Shown here: positions 63,358 to 64,000 of the stretch, piece after piece
Position numbering within the stretch: position 1 is the stretch's first letter
How the letters are laid out: each line of letters begins with the position of its first letter
Assembly: GCF_003024525.3 (NCBI RefSeq)
Contig: NZ_CP035934.2
Coordinates: 3,100,001-3,164,000, forward strand
Direction of reading: 5' to 3'
Source: Acinetobacter cumulans
GTDB lineage: Bacteria > Pseudomonadota > Gammaproteobacteria > Pseudomonadales > Moraxellaceae
DNA length: 64,000 nt
Made by a program: the position numbers and the translations under genes
Notes under the pieces: model-generated
What the model was told of the DNA's origin: nothing
Databases searched by the model: none
The model's input: the letters and a program-made list of their open reading frames with translations, nothing else

Positions 63358-63720
63358 TTAGCGATTTTGTTCAATTGCAGCACCTGCACCGCCACCAATC
63401 GCACCACCAATGGCCGCACCAGCATTGCCACCAAATACGCTCTTACCAACAGCTGAGCCAATCGCACCACCTACACCACTGTAAGTTGCATTACGATTTG
63501 AGCCACCTTGTGCTTTACTACCAACTGCTGCACCTGCACCACCGCCAATTGCTGAGCCAGTACCACCACCGATGTTGTTACCCACACCGCCACCAATTGC
63601 ACCACCTAAGGCAGCTGCACCAATACGCTGTTCATTTGCACTCATGCTTTCGCAACCTGCTAACATTGCAGTTGAGAAGATTGCAATTGAAAGTACTGCT
63701 ACTGTTTTTTTCATATTCAT
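63358..63720 (-). CDS. Glycine-zipper lipoprotein
   Basis: The 120-aa protein has a lipoprotein signal peptide with lipobox LAGC (Cys at residue 23) and ESMSANEQRIG behind it. The rest is a long run of glycine-zipper repeats (GGAIGGGVGNNIGGGTG and GGAGAAVG types) that form membrane-inserting hairpins, as in SlyB/Rick_17kDa and YMGG-like proteins. Ser and Glu follow the lipid Cys, so sorting to the outer membrane is expected. GGGGA seven bases before the ATG at 63720 supports that start over the Met at residue 3. A role in envelope stress is typical of such proteins but cannot be shown here. Confidence 0.85.
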   Translation of the reverse strand: MNMKKTVAVLSIAIFSTAMLAGCESMSANEQRIGAAALGGAIGGGVGNNIGGGTGSAIGGGAGAAVGSKAQGGSNRNATYSGVGGAIGSAVGKSVFGGNAGAAIGGAIGGGAGAAIEQNR

Positions 63721-63873
63721 GTTGAAGTCCCCGCTACTTATTTCAATGATAGGATACGTTTATTGTATGGATAGATACGATTTATATTGTTACGTCTCAG
63801 CATGAATTTGCTGTCATTTGTAAAAAAGCCCATATTTCAAAAGCATTTTGGGGTTAGCTATGCTATAAGCCGT

Positions 63874-64000
63874 TCATTCCAAAGGTAAAGCATCATCCCC
63901 TTCACTTAGTACTGTAATATCTCGCGTGACTGTTCCATTTGTGGTTTGGACTGCATGTAAAATTTTGGCACTACTCTTAGGATCCTGACGCTGATCGAGC
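63874..64000 (-). CDS. C-terminal end of an unidentified protein (start beyond window)
   Basis: On the minus strand a frame open from the window edge ends with TGA at 63874-63876 and gives the last 41 residues of a protein, ending ITVLSEGDDALPLE. The fragment (LDQRQDPKSSAKILHAVQTT and following) is polar and has no recognisable motif. Reading frame and composition are compatible with real coding DNA, but the family cannot be named from this piece. Confidence 0.5.
   Translation of the reverse strand, partial: LDQRQDPKSSAKILHAVQTTNGTVTRDITVLSEGDDALPLE

Noticed and set aside
63375..63725. His/Gln/Leu-rich plus-strand frame
   Set aside because: It is a shadow of the glycine-zipper lipoprotein gene on the minus strand, which has a lipobox and a ribosome binding site.

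Overview
The window reads as chromosomal DNA of a gammaproteobacterium of the family Moraxellaceae, very probably Acinetobacter. The reasons are the moderately AT-rich base composition, a two-domain polyphosphate:AMP phosphotransferase of the A. johnsonii type, a recC-recB-recD cluster without ptrA, a ubiE with a long N-terminal extension, a dispersed gspF-gspG pair and many small secreted proteins without a recognised family. Most of the window is core genome. I see no prophage, integron, CRISPR array, rRNA or tRNA gene.

Layout. 1-1747: 3'-truncated vgrG (type VI secretion spike), then tusA. 2469-5271: corC-lnt (envelope, lipoprotein acylation) converging on csaA. 5468-8815: a small membrane protein, an intact IS5-family element with a perfect 9-bp target duplication, and gspF-gspG (type II secretion). 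8967-14029: priA, a KefB/C-type antiporter, hslO (Hsp33). 14296-18570: four paralogous secreted DUF2147 proteins interleaved with cbpA-cbpM and a DUF465 gene. 18629-22592: corA-like, pnp, rpsO. 22893-23380: an intergenic region that I read as two tandem small-RNA genes. 23407-33126: recC-recB-recD. 33303-39773: a hypothetical gene, pap (PPK2), a hypothetical gene, and the ubiE-ubiJ-ubiB operon. 40121-44465: a lipoprotein, an outer-membrane barrel protein, a patatin-like lipase and a small membrane protein. 44521-51400: tex, ompR-envZ (split by a palindromic repeat) and an AarC-type CoA-transferase. 51508-56917: an accessory-looking stretch with a small secreted protein, a FrnE-like DsbA, two tiny genes, a 523-aa protein with a 16-unit GCAGAA repeat and a barrel protein. 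56994-64000: htpG, an LprI-like protein, ompW, a Na+/H+ antiporter, an alpha/beta hydrolase, a DUF4442 protein, a glycine-zipper lipoprotein and a cut-off final gene.

The most interesting signal is between recD and rpsO. On the minus strand two modules in a row each carry, in the same order: an 18-bp palindrome with one mismatch to the GacA upstream activating sequence (TGTAAG-N6-CTTACA), a short hairpin that presents GGA in its loop and whose closing pair covaries between the copies, and a strong intrinsic terminator. The first module adds a second hairpin and a terminator loop that also expose GGA. This is the architecture of the GacA-controlled, CsrA/RsmA-sequestering RNAs (RsmX/Y/Z, CsrB). 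I propose that the pair is an Acinetobacter equivalent. This is inference from sequence only.

Other themes are a stress and envelope cluster (Hsp33, CbpA/CbpM, DUF2147 paralogues, HtpG, OmpR/EnvZ), transcription units closed by clear intrinsic terminators, and limited mobile DNA (one IS, one dispersed palindromic repeat).
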